This document shows positions 1-10,134 of a DNA stretch of 45,360 nucleotides, piece after piece. The notes beneath the pieces were generated by a model. The model was not told where the DNA came from. It saw nothing but the letters and a program-made list of their open reading frames with translations, and searched no databases. The DNA is taken from positions 1 through 45,360 of the IMG/VR virus record IMGVR_UViG_3300028400_000011. One strand, given 5' to 3'. The position numbers and the translations under genes were made by a program. Numbering within the stretch: the stretch's first letter is position 1; the number at the start of each line of letters is the position of its first letter. Source of the stretch: a virus.

Positions 1-131
1 AAATGCCGAGGAAATTGTCTACAACAGAAAGACCAAACCTATCCCGGAGAGCCCGCCCGGAGCTATTGGCGGGAGTGGCGGAGAAACTGACATGCCATTC
101 TATTCAAAGGCAGCTCAGTGGGCTAAAGAGA
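1..131. repeat. Terminal repeat, left copy (genome closure)
   Basis: These bases recur at the right end of the window (45231-45360). The only difference is a homopolymer: AAA at 125-127 here, AA at 45355-45356 there. The repeat lies inside one continuous gene, as expected for an assembly overlap of a circular or terminally redundant genome rather than a mobile repeat. This copy keeps the gene frame open, so it is probably the correct one. Confidence 0.93.
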
Positions 132-478
132 CGACTGATCGCTTTACTGATTGGGTTGATAAGGCTCTATGGAAAGCTGGCATGAAGTCCAAAGGGGACA
201 AGGCCGCTATTCTTGAGGAAGCGGCCAGGCAAGCAGCAGAAAGAAACCCGGCACAGGCTGCTGCGGTATATGACGTTGCAACGCCCGAATTGGCGCAGAC
301 ACTTGGCTTTGGCTCTGCGCTTTTCCAGCCGCAGCAGGCTTACATCGCTCCAGAAATGATGGCTTTGCCAATTCTCTTGCAGCTTGCCCAGATTGCCGGC
401 AGAAGCAACGCTGCTGGAGAGGCCGCACGGTACAGCATTCTTGGCGGTATGCTTAATCCAGGCCCATTCACTTATTAG
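1..478 (+). CDS. Internal virion-like helical protein, C-terminal part (gene crosses the window ends)
   Basis: This is the 3' part of the gene that starts at 44788. Codons are in phase from base 2, and joining the ends gives one 306-residue protein, 178 residues before the internal Met at 92 and 128 from it. The part here is helical and Ala/Gln-rich (EEAARQAAERNPAQAAAVYD), with a hydrophobic stretch near PILLQLAQIAG and a Gly/Pro-rich end. There is no recognisable catalytic motif. It lies between other helical proteins and the 2832-aa giant, the usual place for podovirus ejection proteins. That role is inferred from position and composition. Met 92 lacks a good ribosome site, so a separate 128-aa protein is less likely. 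Confidence 0.75.
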   Translation, partial: NAEEIVYNRKTKPIPESPPGAIGGSGGETDMPFYSKAAQWAKETTDRFTDWVDKALWKAGMKSKGDKAAILEEAARQAAERNPAQAAAVYDVATPELAQTLGFGSALFQPQQAYIAPEMMALPILLQLAQIAGRSNAAGEAARYSILGGMLNPGPFTY

Positions 479-490
479 GCGGTGATAACA

Positions 491-895
491 ATGCTTACTT
501 ACTCAGGTATTCAAAGCCTTCCACCGGAACTCAAACAGGCTCTTGCAGCTTACCTCACGAATGATAAACTCAGGACGAAAGAGAACGCCATGAGGCTCAA
601 TCAGCTTCTCGCGCCTTATGGTGTTACTGTGCCTGAGCCAAATGATCATGCTGCCCTAAAGAAGCTTCTTGATATTGCAGTCTCAGCAGGACTCATTGCC
701 GCTGGTGTCGGCGGTGCGAAATGGGCTATTGGGGCTCTGCGTGGAAGCAAGGCCGTAGAGGCGGGTAGCGGTCTGCTTAATGCTGCCAAAGGAGCTGTTA
801 ACAAGAGTGGGCTACTGCGCAAAGTTTTCAAGGTGGGAACTGCGCCTGCTGCTGCCCAGAGTTTCGAGTGGATGAAAGGCACATATACACCATAG
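491..895 (+). CDS. Small putative internal virion protein with one hydrophobic segment
   Basis: This 134-residue protein starts at ATG 491, 12 bp after the previous stop, with GGTG just upstream; an in-frame GTG at 482 is an alternative. It has a helical N-terminal half, a hydrophobic Gly/Ala-rich stretch at about residues 55-80 (around AGLIAAGVGGAKWAIGAL) and a basic C-terminal third. A small protein with a membrane-active helix beside very large internal proteins recalls the ejection proteins of T7- and P22-like phages. I recognise no family, so the role is an inference from context. It ends 3 bp before the giant gene and is surely cotranscribed with it. Confidence 0.75.
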   Translation: MLTYSGIQSLPPELKQALAAYLTNDKLRTKENAMRLNQLLAPYGVTVPEPNDHAALKKLLDIAVSAGLIAAGVGGAKWAIGALRGSKAVEAGSGLLNAAKGAVNKSGLLRKVFKVGTAPAAAQSFEWMKGTYTP

Positions 896-898
896 AGC

Positions 899-3800
899 AT
901 GGATGATAAAGAGTTCATTGAACAGTATCTCAGGTATCAGAAATCGCCTGAGTCTTTCACTTCCTCTGAGGAGCTCAATCTCCAGCTTGAGGCAGCCAGG
1001 AGAGGTATTGATTTTCGCACCAGACTGCCCCTGGTTGACTATGTTCCTAAGCCAGAGGAACCATTCCTTCAGCGAGTACTCCACACCGCAGAGCAGGTCC
1101 CGTTAGGCTTTATCGAGGGCCTGACTACGATTCCCATCCCCGCCGTTGAGCCAAAAACAACGGGAGAAGGCATCTTCCGCTCTCTCGGCTCTGTTCTTGG
1201 TTTCGCCTTCCCGGGTAGTGCGCCACAGCGTGTCTTCAAAGCTGTAGACAAGGCCATCTCTGGCGCTATCCTGCATGGCGTGAAGGAAGGCCTCGAAGGC
1301 GTCGCGAAGATGTCTACAGCCAAGAAAATGCTGGTCAACATGGCCAAAGAGGGTACGGCTATGGCGGCCACCTCTGCAGTCATGTCATGGCCCTCTGTCT
1401 GGACGGATGGTGTGAAAGGGCTTGCTGAAGCCGCTGCCTGGGGTGGATTCTACGGAGCTGGATTCAATGCCCTTAGGCTGATCCCTGCTTTTGCTGGAGC
1501 TGGGAAGGCACGGGCTTTTGCACGTGTTCTTGCAAGCGGTATGTTCATGGCTTTGCCGTCCCACTTGAGGGGACAGACTACTCCTGAGCAGGTCTATCAC
1601 TTTCTGCTGGGTGCCTATTTCGGCATTCCGGGTAGGGGCCCGAAGGAGACAGTAAAGGAGTATGTGGACAGGGACCTCATCAGTGCTGTTCTCAGAGAGA
1701 TTGACAATACCCTGAGTGGGGACCCAGATGCCTGGAGAAAGGTCCTGACATATCTTGGCGACTATGTGGTTACTCCTCAGAACGCCGAGAATAAGCCCAT
1801 CTACATGCGAGATGGCCAGTACTACGTGCTGGATACCTTTCATCCCAGAAAAGAACAGATTGTCCTGAGAAGGCTTGAGAGACAGGAAAAGTCAGGCAAC
1901 CTGGATAAGTTCACACCGACCAAGGACGTCCTCACGCTTTCTCCCAATGTTCTTGAAGAAGGGCTCAGGCTTTTCTCACCAAGGAGCAGAATGGTGGAAT
2001 TGCCTGACGGGAAGAAGCTGGTTGTTGCCCACAGTTTCTACGGGAGTGGCATTGATAGCTTCAGACTGGTAGACAACATCAAGAAGATTCCGCCCGTTGG
2101 TACAGAGGCCGAGGAAATTCTCAAGTCTGCTCTGAAGCGTACAACCTTCAAGGTGAATGAGCTAAGAGGTCTTGCCAACCGGTGGATTGTACGTTATGGT
2201 GATGACTACTATCTGCCTATGACCACCAGGGAAACAGGCGTGCTGAAGCTCCATAAGGTTTACAATGCAGCACTCCCCGATGTGGAATGGGTTGTAGATA
2301 CATCGCCTAAGAATTCTATACCTGCTACGGAGCGATACTTCCCCGATAGTTTTGAGCCGGTGAGGGCTATTCAGGCCGATGTTTTTGAGCCCCTTGATCC
2401 AGAAAGTCTTGACGCGCTGAGAAGGAAGATTACTGCCGAGTTCACAGAGTCCCTCAGCCCGGACATCAAGGAAGACATGCCCGAAGAGTTCAGGGTGCCT
2501 GAGCTTTCTGATGAGCCCTACACACTGAGAGATCTTATTACGACGAAGAAAGAAGTCCTTGATACGGTCAAAAACAGGGAAGCAAGCCTTGAGCACTCTA
2601 CTGGGGATGCTTACTATGATTCGCTTCTTGCTTTCAATGCGCTGCCTTACAAGGTGAAGGAGACAATCTACGACCAGATTGCCAAGAGCAGAGATCCTGT
2701 AGACTTTGCTACCAGGGCTCTCAAGATTGTCTCAAGCTACAAGGAAATGCCAAGGGAGATCGCTGAAGCACCTGAGATCTTCAATCGCCTGTGGTTCAAT
2801 CGTCAGAAGGTGCCAATTAACAGCAAGAATATTGCTGAGTTCATCGTACCGCAGGTGCGTGACAGCAAGATCATGGGCAGAACCATGCGGCTTAGAGACG
2901 TGGATTGGCTTCTCGACTACGTGAGAACGCACAATCGGGATGTTGAGGATCGTGTCTTTCCGTCTTATCTTGATACGATCAAGGATGTGACCTTCAAGCG
3001 AGTTCGATATGCTGTCTACAATGGCGATCTTGTTGATATTGCCAATCTCAAGCCGGATGTTTGGAAAAGTATTGTTCGGTACATTGAGGCCAAGGACGGT
3101 TCTGTTCTGATTGGGGTCTATCCAAAATCTGGACGTTCAGAGGCTCTCTTTGCAAAGAAATTGAAACCTGATATTGCGAAGAAAGAGTTCGCTGAAATGC
3201 AAGAACAGTACAAACAAGCTACTGGACAAGATATGCCGGAACGCCTTGACCCGACTGAGATGGGCACGCTCCACAAGGCTCTGAAGGCGCTCTATGGCGA
3301 CAATTACCTTGCGACTGGCAGGTTCATTAAGTTCAGTGATATCACAAAGAGACTTCAGCTCCCCATTGCCAAGGGATTTAAGATCCCCGATTCTGTGCTG
3401 AAGCAGATCCCTGATGGAAATGGCATTGTCACCATTGATGGCAAGAAGTACCTTAGGTACAAGGTCAGGGCTGATGAGGGAACGGGAACAGACGGCCTGA
3501 CCTACACGGTTCGCCCTGTTCTTGACCTTTACAGTGACATCACTGGCTTTTCAAACAAAGCCGGTGCCCTTAAGACAGCGGTGATTTTCAGGGACAAGAA
3601 CGGTGCCTCAGTAACCATGCTGAAGCACTCCGAACAGCCTCCCCCACCTGATCTTGAGAAAGAGCTGATATCTCAGGGGTACGCTGGTATCGTTCATGAG
3701 TCCGTGCTCAAGGGTAACAAAGGGCTGAATGGCGAGAAGATGTACAAGGATGGGGATGATCTCCTTGTGCCAATGGATTCTGTGATTGTCATCAGCCAGA

Positions 3801-6800
3801 AGCATATTCCCCCAGAGCACAACTGGAAGGTGGTTATTCCAAAGCAGTTCAGCTATCTCACCAGTCTCACGTCAGACATCATGGAGAAGTCCGCTGAGAA
3901 GCAGTACGAGCGGATTCAGATTCTGAAACGTGAAGAGGCTGGCGTGAGGAATTTCCTTGAGACGGTTGGCTCTCAGATCGCTGCTGAGCACCTTGAGAGG
4001 GAATTGGCCGGTGGCCCAGAGGGAGCTGGAGAGGCCGTTCTGACACCAGGTCAGCTCATGACGGCCATGCTGGACGGTTCTTTCGGCATGCTGCTTGAGA
4101 ATAGAGCGGCCAACTACATTGAGGGTGTAGTCAGGACAAGAATCCAGACGGGTGCTTTTGGGGACAGGGTAGCTGGAGGGATTGCTGTTCTCGGTGATTA
4201 CGATACTCCATTTCTCAAGTACATGGAGAAGACGCTCGGCAAGAACTACATGCGAAAAGCCGAGAAAGCAGGCGTTCCCGAACTTACAAGAGTCTATCTG
4301 GACTATGGCTGGCGCGAGATGCCCCTTTCCGATGTTTTTGACCAGCTTGTTGTCGCAGAGTGGACAAAAGGCAAAATCAAATACAAGACGCTTGATAAAC
4401 TCGTGCCTGAGGAGTACAGGAAGAGAACCCTTGGCGACGCCTGGGATTATCTCAAGAACGCGGAGAAAAGGACGCAGAAGTTCTATACGATCAAGATCGT
4501 CGCAGGCAGAACTCCTATCTCGACTAGCTATGATGTTCAGGCTCTTGATCTTATCGGGTTCACTGGCGAGGAACATCCTGGTTACAGGGCTCACATCACT
4601 GATACCATGATGCATATCTTTGGCGGGGCTGACCTGGATATAGATACGGCGTTCTTGCTCCCTGGTGTAGGGAAGGAGGTTACTCTAAGAACAATTGAGA
4701 GAACTGGCGGCCTTGCTGAGGAATTGAGCAAGCTGGATAGCGTGCTCAACAGGACAGTCAAAGCAAGCAATGAGACAAACTGGTTTGATCTTGATAAGAG
4801 GGCCGAGAAGTCTCTTGGTGTGGCCAAAACTCAGAATATGATTGGCTTCATCATGAGCCACGCTAGAAATGTGAGAGCCTTTTGGCAAATCAAGCTGGGT
4901 AAGGGAAACAAGTCTATTGAGAAGCCTCTCGATCTTCTCACAGCAGTCTACCAGCGTGCCATTCTTGATAGCGGCAAGTATGGGGTAGCTATTGATCTTC
5001 AGACGGTGAGCAACGGCTATGCACTGCTTGCCGAAGCCATTGCGAAAGATCACAAGTTTGCGAAGCGCATAGCTACCATCATGAACAGGCCCAATGATGT
5101 AAGAGACATTTTGAGTGGTAAGATAAAGGGGAAGATCTTCAAGGATGCTATGGAGATCACCGGCATTGATGACCCGAAGAACGCTTTCAAGAACTACGGC
5201 GATCTTTTCTATGCACTCAGGGATCTCCACAATGTCTGGCTGAGCAGGAATTACTACGCAGGCAGGAAGTACAATCTGTTTGAAATCGCGACGGCCATTG
5301 ATCGTTTTTCTACAGCCCTAAAGGAAGCTGGCTACACCAAAGAGCAGTTGCCTGGCTATCTCAGGGTAATCTCCAATCCGAAGTATGCTGTGACGGGTCT
5401 CGATACATTTGACTTTGTGACGCCTTACAAATACAGGCGCATGGTAGAGACTGGAGCTATTTTCCCCGAGATGCAGGATGTGCCCAAAGGCACTGGCATG
5501 CTAGCATCTCTCGACAAGCTTGGGCTTCTTAATGAGGCCGAGATTGTCAAGATCGCGATGGAGATGAGCAAGCAAGAGAACATCGCCAGTGTCATCAGGC
5601 AGATCACTAACGCCAAGAGGAGTGGCATCCTCGCAAGAGATATCATGGAGAAGCCCGGCGGGAAGCTCAGCCAAGATTGGGCTAGAACAGGCTACTCCAT
5701 GCACAGAGCTGTACTCAGGCTCCTCGAAAACCGCTATCCCTATCGTTCTCTCAGGGATCTCATGAGAGATGCGGTTGGCGAGGGCTGGGGGGAAGCTTTT
5801 GACTATGACAACTACGTAGAGAGATACATCCAAGAACACCAGGGTGAGAAAACGAAAGTGCCGCTTGAGTACCTTGCAGACCGGTCCTATCTCACCTGGT
5901 TTACTCGTGCCCTTGAGAAAGTGACTACAGATCCGGATATCAGTCTACCCAAGAGGGCAAAACAGAAGCTTGCTGGAGATATTGTCTACACCTTCTACTC
6001 CAATGCCAGGAACGATCTGAGAGCTACGATCTCGGACTATCTCAAAGGGATGGCCTTCTGGCGGTTAAGAAACTCGTCTGACTTTGTTGGTGTTGATGAG
6101 AAGCTTGCTCATGAGATTATCGCCAGGAGTGTGCTTATTAAACGTTTCGAGCACAAACTTAAATTAGCCAACAGAACACGCGATGAGGCGGCCATCAAAG
6201 AAAACCTGAACAAGATGAGGCGCGAGGAAGGCAAACTGTGGAATCTCGTCAAAGACGATGAGAAGCTGAGACAGTTTGCCTCTGCTGTCATGTTCAGTCC
6301 TGTCAGGCCTGATTTTGAGAAGCTGCCTGCCTCTCTCAAGCAGATCATGCAGCCCATTCTCAGGAGCTGGAGAAGGGCTGAAATCAGCGATTCTACCAGG
6401 TGGAGAGAGGACCCCTGGTATGATCCTGCTGTTTTTGCCAAGGTTCTTTCTGGCTATCGCTATTACGCCGATCTTCTCATGGATCCTACCTGGTCTCAGG
6501 CAGAACACCTTGAGGCTATGAGGGCGGTCAAGGATACGCTCAGTGACATCAATGCACCTCTACAGGATGGTTATGTTTTTGTTATTAACCCAGAACCAGG
6601 GGATCTGGCAGGCAAATGGATGGAACCAGGCCTCAGAAAAGAGTGGAGAAGGTTTGTAGCTGAAATCAAGGAGAAAGGCCCATACTATCTCGGCTACCTT
6701 GACTGGGCAGCGAAGCTTTACGTAGGCAGGCCTCTTACAGATCTCTCCACTCCTGAGCTTCGGTTCTTCATGAGCAAGGTACGAGATGAAGTAAGTGGGA

Positions 6801-9397
6801 AAAAGATGGGCCCGCTCAATAAGTACCTGCTCAAACATGGCATGTTATGGCTCTTCCCCGAATACGTGGATAAGTACGTCCGGGGCCAGATTCCAGTTAA
6901 GCAATCCTCGCAGGTCATCGCAAGAACTATGGTGTCGCCCTACGGCGGGCCTGTTATGAGACTCCAGCAGTTCGGCGCCAATGCTGCTTTCGCCAAGGAT
7001 GAACTCATTGCTCGTCATGAAAAAGAACTCACGCCGCTTGTGGATGAGCTTACAAATCCACGTTACAGCGACCAGAACCCATTCCGTCCTGAAGATATTG
7101 AGCATCTGACAAAAGTAGCCTCTGCTCTGTACGAAGCTGGATTCACACTTGAGAACAAAGCTGGCAGGTGGATACTGAGCAACCCGGACCTGGACCACAT
7201 CAGGAGACTGGCCGAGATTGACGGGGATGTATTCCTGCTTGAGAATGCCTCCGCTGCTCAGCACGTTGTTCTTGAGATGCTCAAGAACGCGAAGGAGAAG
7301 AGGACGCAAGATCGGCTTGCCTACATGGCGAAGCTCATGGACTTCTACAGGAAGTTCAGTAAGTTCGCTCAAAGCAGGTACGAGGGAGAACCGGGCAAGT
7401 ACAATGGAGAGTCCCAGTACAGGTATCTCTTTGCCAAAGAGTTCTACCGTTTCTTCAACCTGAGGCGACAACATGATATGCTGCCTGAGCACTGGAAGAA
7501 TCTCAAGCTCTCGCCACCCAACAGGAAGAACTATGAGCCTGCTATCAGAAAGAACTACATTGGCCGCATGTGGCGTTCAGACAGAGAGTTTGTTGAGGCA
7601 CTTAAGGCGGCAAAGCTCAAGTACGAGCAACTGATCAAAGCGGGTGGAGAGGCTGTTAGCTTCACTCACGGAAGAGACAAAGTATACCTGCCAATCCCAA
7701 AAGAGGTTATTGCTACGTTCGAGGAGAGAGTCGCTCTTATTGATCAGGCTCTGAAGAGGATTGAAGCTGGCGAGAATATCTCTACCATCAGAGCTGCTCT
7801 CCAGGGTGAGGTTATCGAGGAAGACTTTCCCGACGATCTCATCAGACCAAGAACGTCGAGCTACATGCTGCCTCGCATCCTGTTCTTGCCTGGTTATGAT
7901 GCTTCTCCAAAGAGACTGATGGAATACCTGAATCACCAGGCAAGGCGCTACTCTCAGAACAGGTTTGGCTACGAGGCGCTGAAGTTCTACAACAACATCA
8001 TTCCTCAGTTTGCCAAGATGAGGATTGTCGGCTTTGACAACAAGGAACATCCTGAGATCAAGAGCCTTGTGGATCGCTATATGCTAAGTCAGCTCTATCA
8101 GATCACCGGCAGGGCCGCCCCTGAGTGGGTGCTTGGGAAATGGTCTGACGAGGCCATTGCAGCACGGCTTACCAAGATTCAGAACAAACTGGCAAGTTTC
8201 TTCGGACTTAAGCAGAAGGAAATCACGCCATACGATGTAGCCCGTTGGTCTATCCTTGAGGGTCAGTACCAGCTTCTCAGTAAGCTTGCTGTGGCTCGCT
8301 TTGTTGTTGCCAACGTCTTTGGCGGCACAGTTTTAACTTACCAGCGCTCGCCGGGAATCAAAGCCGTCATGGACGGCTACAAAGCTTACATCAACAACGA
8401 ATGGCCAAGAGAGTTTGTCAAGCGCTTTCCTTTCCTCGGTACAGAGGAAATGAGACCTCATGAGGTCGTGGTTCATGGCGGTATTGCCCAGGAGTTCTAC
8501 TCTTCGGAACTGCGGGGCAAAGTCATGGAAAGCACGCCTCATTTCAGACGTCTTGTTGCCGAGTTCAGGAAAGCTATGGAGATGAGCCCCCATGACAAAA
8601 AGCTTGGGAAGGTTTTTGAATCTCTCAAGAACGCCTCTGAGGAAGCTGGGGTCAATGATGCCATCTCCTGGTTTGGAACCATGTTCATCAGAAAACCTGA
8701 GAAGATGCTCAGGTACGGTTCCTTCCTGACTGGCTACATGCAAGCCATGAAGATGGGATTCAGCCACGAGGAGGCGCTTGCCTTCGCAAGGCGGTTTGTC
8801 GAGAGGAGCCAGTTTTTCTACGATGCTCCATACAGAATGCCCATTGCCAACTCTGCCCTTGGCAGAATCTTCTTCCGGTTCAGATTATGGACGCTCCAGA
8901 ACCTGAGGACACAGAAAGAATACCTGCAAGACGCTGCCAGAATTGGCTTTAAGAAAGGCACAGCTCCATTCGAGCGATTTGAGAGAGCCTTTCTCTCCAA
9001 CCTGTTCATGGTTGCTATGGCAAGCGCCTTTCCTTACACTGTCTTTGATGCAGCGCTGCCAGCACCCTTTAGCTGGGTACAGGATCTCTCACTCATGTTC
9101 TTCGGCAATGACGAGGATAGAAAGAGAGCTTTCTGGGGTACCTATGGACTCAGTGAGATTACACCGCCTATTCTTGGGCTGCCGCTTGATGTAATGATGA
9201 GCTTCGTGAATCATGACTTTGACAAGATTATGAACTACACCATCTGGACTGTTTTCCCATTTGGGAGATTGGCAAGGGACATCAGCAAGTCCATTGGGCA
9301 GCCTCACATGCTCATGGACAGGATGACAGGGCTTCCATTCCACAGAATGAGCTGGTACCGGAAAGACGTGATTGGAGCATACTGGCCGAGCCTATGA
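899..9397 (+). CDS. Giant internal virion (ejection) protein, 2832 aa
   Basis: One uninterrupted reading frame takes up about 19% of the genome. The N-terminal ~220 residues hold several hydrophobic, Gly/Ala-rich helices (strongest about 150-220). The long middle is charged and mostly helical with a few beta-rich islands. Near the C-terminus another hydrophobic stretch (about 2697-2726) is followed by a Pro/Phe-rich tail. Giant late proteins after the tail genes are known in podoviruses as ejected internal proteins or polyvalent multi-domain proteins; N4 packages a ~3500-aa RNA polymerase. I looked for single-subunit RNA polymerase motifs and found none convincing, and saw no clear peptidase, transglycosylase or ADP-ribosyltransferase motif. 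The gene is certain; the ejection role is inference from size, composition and position. Confidence 0.9.
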   Translation: MDDKEFIEQYLRYQKSPESFTSSEELNLQLEAARRGIDFRTRLPLVDYVPKPEEPFLQRVLHTAEQVPLGFIEGLTTIPIPAVEPKTTGEGIFRSLGSVLGFAFPGSAPQRVFKAVDKAISGAILHGVKEGLEGVAKMSTAKKMLVNMAKEGTAMAATSAVMSWPSVWTDGVKGLAEAAAWGGFYGAGFNALRLIPAFAGAGKARAFARVLASGMFMALPSHLRGQTTPEQVYHFLLGAYFGIPGRGPKETVKEYVDRDLISAVLREIDNTLSGDPDAWRKVLTYLGDYVVTPQNAENKPIYMRDGQYYVLDTFHPRKEQIVLRRLERQEKSGNLDKFTPTKDVLTLSPNVLEEGLRLFSPRSRMVELPDGKKLVVAHSFYGSGIDSFRLVDNIKKIPPVGTEAEEILKSALKRTTFKVNELRGLANRWIVRYGDDYYLPMTTRETGVLKLHKVYNAALPDVEWVVDTSPKNSIPATERYFPDSFEPVRAIQADVFEPLDPESLDALRRKITAEFTESLSPDIKEDMPEEFRVPELSDEPYTLRDLITTKKEVLDTVKNREASLEHSTGDAYYDSLLAFNALPYKVKETIYDQIAKSRDPVDFATRALKIVSSYKEMPREIAEAPEIFNRLWFNRQKVPINSKNIAEFIVPQVRDSKIMGRTMRLRDVDWLLDYVRTHNRDVEDRVFPSYLDTIKDVTFKRVRYAVYNGDLVDIANLKPDVWKSIVRYIEAKDGSVLIGVYPKSGRSEALFAKKLKPDIAKKEFAEMQEQYKQATGQDMPERLDPTEMGTLHKALKALYGDNYLATGRFIKFSDITKRLQLPIAKGFKIPDSVLKQIPDGNGIVTIDGKKYLRYKVRADEGTGTDGLTYTVRPVLDLYSDITGFSNKAGALKTAVIFRDKNGASVTMLKHSEQPPPPDLEKELISQGYAGIVHESVLKGNKGLNGEKMYKDGDDLLVPMDSVIVISQKHIPPEHNWKVVIPKQFSYLTSLTSDIMEKSAEKQYERIQILKREEAGVRNFLETVGSQIAAEHLERELAGGPEGAGEAVLTPGQLMTAMLDGSFGMLLENRAANYIEGVVRTRIQTGAFGDRVAGGIAVLGDYDTPFLKYMEKTLGKNYMRKAEKAGVPELTRVYLDYGWREMPLSDVFDQLVVAEWTKGKIKYKTLDKLVPEEYRKRTLGDAWDYLKNAEKRTQKFYTIKIVAGRTPISTSYDVQALDLIGFTGEEHPGYRAHITDTMMHIFGGADLDIDTAFLLPGVGKEVTLRTIERTGGLAEELSKLDSVLNRTVKASNETNWFDLDKRAEKSLGVAKTQNMIGFIMSHARNVRAFWQIKLGKGNKSIEKPLDLLTAVYQRAILDSGKYGVAIDLQTVSNGYALLAEAIAKDHKFAKRIATIMNRPNDVRDILSGKIKGKIFKDAMEITGIDDPKNAFKNYGDLFYALRDLHNVWLSRNYYAGRKYNLFEIATAIDRFSTALKEAGYTKEQLPGYLRVISNPKYAVTGLDTFDFVTPYKYRRMVETGAIFPEMQDVPKGTGMLASLDKLGLLNEAEIVKIAMEMSKQENIASVIRQITNAKRSGILARDIMEKPGGKLSQDWARTGYSMHRAVLRLLENRYPYRSLRDLMRDAVGEGWGEAFDYDNYVERYIQEHQGEKTKVPLEYLADRSYLTWFTRALEKVTTDPDISLPKRAKQKLAGDIVYTFYSNARNDLRATISDYLKGMAFWRLRNSSDFVGVDEKLAHEIIARSVLIKRFEHKLKLANRTRDEAAIKENLNKMRREEGKLWNLVKDDEKLRQFASAVMFSPVRPDFEKLPASLKQIMQPILRSWRRAEISDSTRWREDPWYDPAVFAKVLSGYRYYADLLMDPTWSQAEHLEAMRAVKDTLSDINAPLQDGYVFVINPEPGDLAGKWMEPGLRKEWRRFVAEIKEKGPYYLGYLDWAAKLYVGRPLTDLSTPELRFFMSKVRDEVSGKKMGPLNKYLLKHGMLWLFPEYVDKYVRGQIPVKQSSQVIARTMVSPYGGPVMRLQQFGANAAFAKDELIARHEKELTPLVDELTNPRYSDQNPFRPEDIEHLTKVASALYEAGFTLENKAGRWILSNPDLDHIRRLAEIDGDVFLLENASAAQHVVLEMLKNAKEKRTQDRLAYMAKLMDFYRKFSKFAQSRYEGEPGKYNGESQYRYLFAKEFYRFFNLRRQHDMLPEHWKNLKLSPPNRKNYEPAIRKNYIGRMWRSDREFVEALKAAKLKYEQLIKAGGEAVSFTHGRDKVYLPIPKEVIATFEERVALIDQALKRIEAGENISTIRAALQGEVIEEDFPDDLIRPRTSSYMLPRILFLPGYDASPKRLMEYLNHQARRYSQNRFGYEALKFYNNIIPQFAKMRIVGFDNKEHPEIKSLVDRYMLSQLYQITGRAAPEWVLGKWSDEAIAARLTKIQNKLASFFGLKQKEITPYDVARWSILEGQYQLLSKLAVARFVVANVFGGTVLTYQRSPGIKAVMDGYKAYINNEWPREFVKRFPFLGTEEMRPHEVVVHGGIAQEFYSSELRGKVMESTPHFRRLVAEFRKAMEMSPHDKKLGKVFESLKNASEEAGVNDAISWFGTMFIRKPEKMLRYGSFLTGYMQAMKMGFSHEEALAFARRFVERSQFFYDAPYRMPIANSALGRIFFRFRLWTLQNLRTQKEYLQDAARIGFKKGTAPFERFERAFLSNLFMVAMASAFPYTVFDAALPAPFSWVQDLSLMFFGNDEDRKRAFWGTYGLSEITPPILGLPLDVMMSFVNHDFDKIMNYTIWTVFPFGRLARDISKSIGQPHMLMDRMTGLPFHRMSWYRKDVIGAYWPSL

Positions 9398-10134
9398 CAA
9401 CGATACTAATCCTGGCCGACGTTCATCTGCCCTATCAGAACGAGGCTGCGCTATCTGCCGTTGAACAGTTTATGCCAGATCTTGAGCCCGATGTTCTTGT
9501 GCTTCTTGGCGACATCCTGGACATGGCGCCAGTAAGTCACTGGCTCCATTCAGCAGGGAGCAGACAAGAACTGGAGGGGAAAAGGCTGGCTCATGACTAT
9601 GGCCTTTTGCGAGATAAGCTCACTACATGGTGGGAGAAATGCAAAAGGCCAGAAGTCTGGTATTTCCTGGGGAACCACGAGGGTTTCTTGAATCGCTATA
9701 TCAAACAGCATCCGGAAATTGAAAATCTTATCGAGATTGAGATCCAGCTTGACGTACCATTCCCCGTCAATTTCGTTAAGGAGAACCATGTTCGCAACTT
9801 CGGTAAGCTCTACTTCTTACACGGTATATGGGCCAACAAGTACCACGCCAACAAGCATATCCTTGCCTATCACAAGAACCTGGTCTACGGACATTTACAC
9901 AGCCTGCAGGTCTTCACCGAAGTGACTCCCCTTGAAGATGACCCTCACACGGCCTGGTCCATTCCCGCGTTGTGTGATTTCAACCAGCTCAGCTACCTCA
10001 ACAACAAACCAACAGCGGGGGTGAATGGGTTTGCCGTGGCCTACGTCATGGATGATGGGAACTACAATCTCTATCCGGTGGTTATAAGCCGTGGCCGCTT
10101 TGCATGGGATGGAAAGGAGTACGGGAATGTTTAA
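9394..10134 (+). CDS. Calcineurin-like metallophosphoesterase
   Basis: This 246-residue protein has the full motif set of the calcineurin-like phosphoesterase fold: D9-x-H11 (ADVH), G39-D40 with D43 (GDILD), G93-N94-H95-E96, H143 (LHG) and G166-H167-L168-H169. These bind two metal ions and hydrolyse phosphomono- or diesters. Its ATG overlaps the stop of the giant gene by 4 bp, so it is translationally coupled at the very end of the late transcript. The substrate cannot be read from the sequence: nucleic-acid ends, cyclic or dinucleotides and phosphoproteins are all possible. A late-expressed phosphoesterase could act in virion maturation, host takeover or removal of a defence signal; those are guesses. 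Confidence 0.9.
   Translation: MTTILILADVHLPYQNEAALSAVEQFMPDLEPDVLVLLGDILDMAPVSHWLHSAGSRQELEGKRLAHDYGLLRDKLTTWWEKCKRPEVWYFLGNHEGFLNRYIKQHPEIENLIEIEIQLDVPFPVNFVKENHVRNFGKLYFLHGIWANKYHANKHILAYHKNLVYGHLHSLQVFTEVTPLEDDPHTAWSIPALCDFNQLSYLNNKPTAGVNGFAVAYVMDDGNYNLYPVVISRGRFAWDGKEYGNV

Noticed and set aside
899-9397. N4-like virion RNA polymerase as the identity of the giant protein
   Set aside because: I looked for the single-subunit polymerase motifs (A, B, C and the T/DxxGR element). A weak resemblance to motif A (about residue 1365, VAIDLQTVSNGY) has no matching motif B or C nearby.
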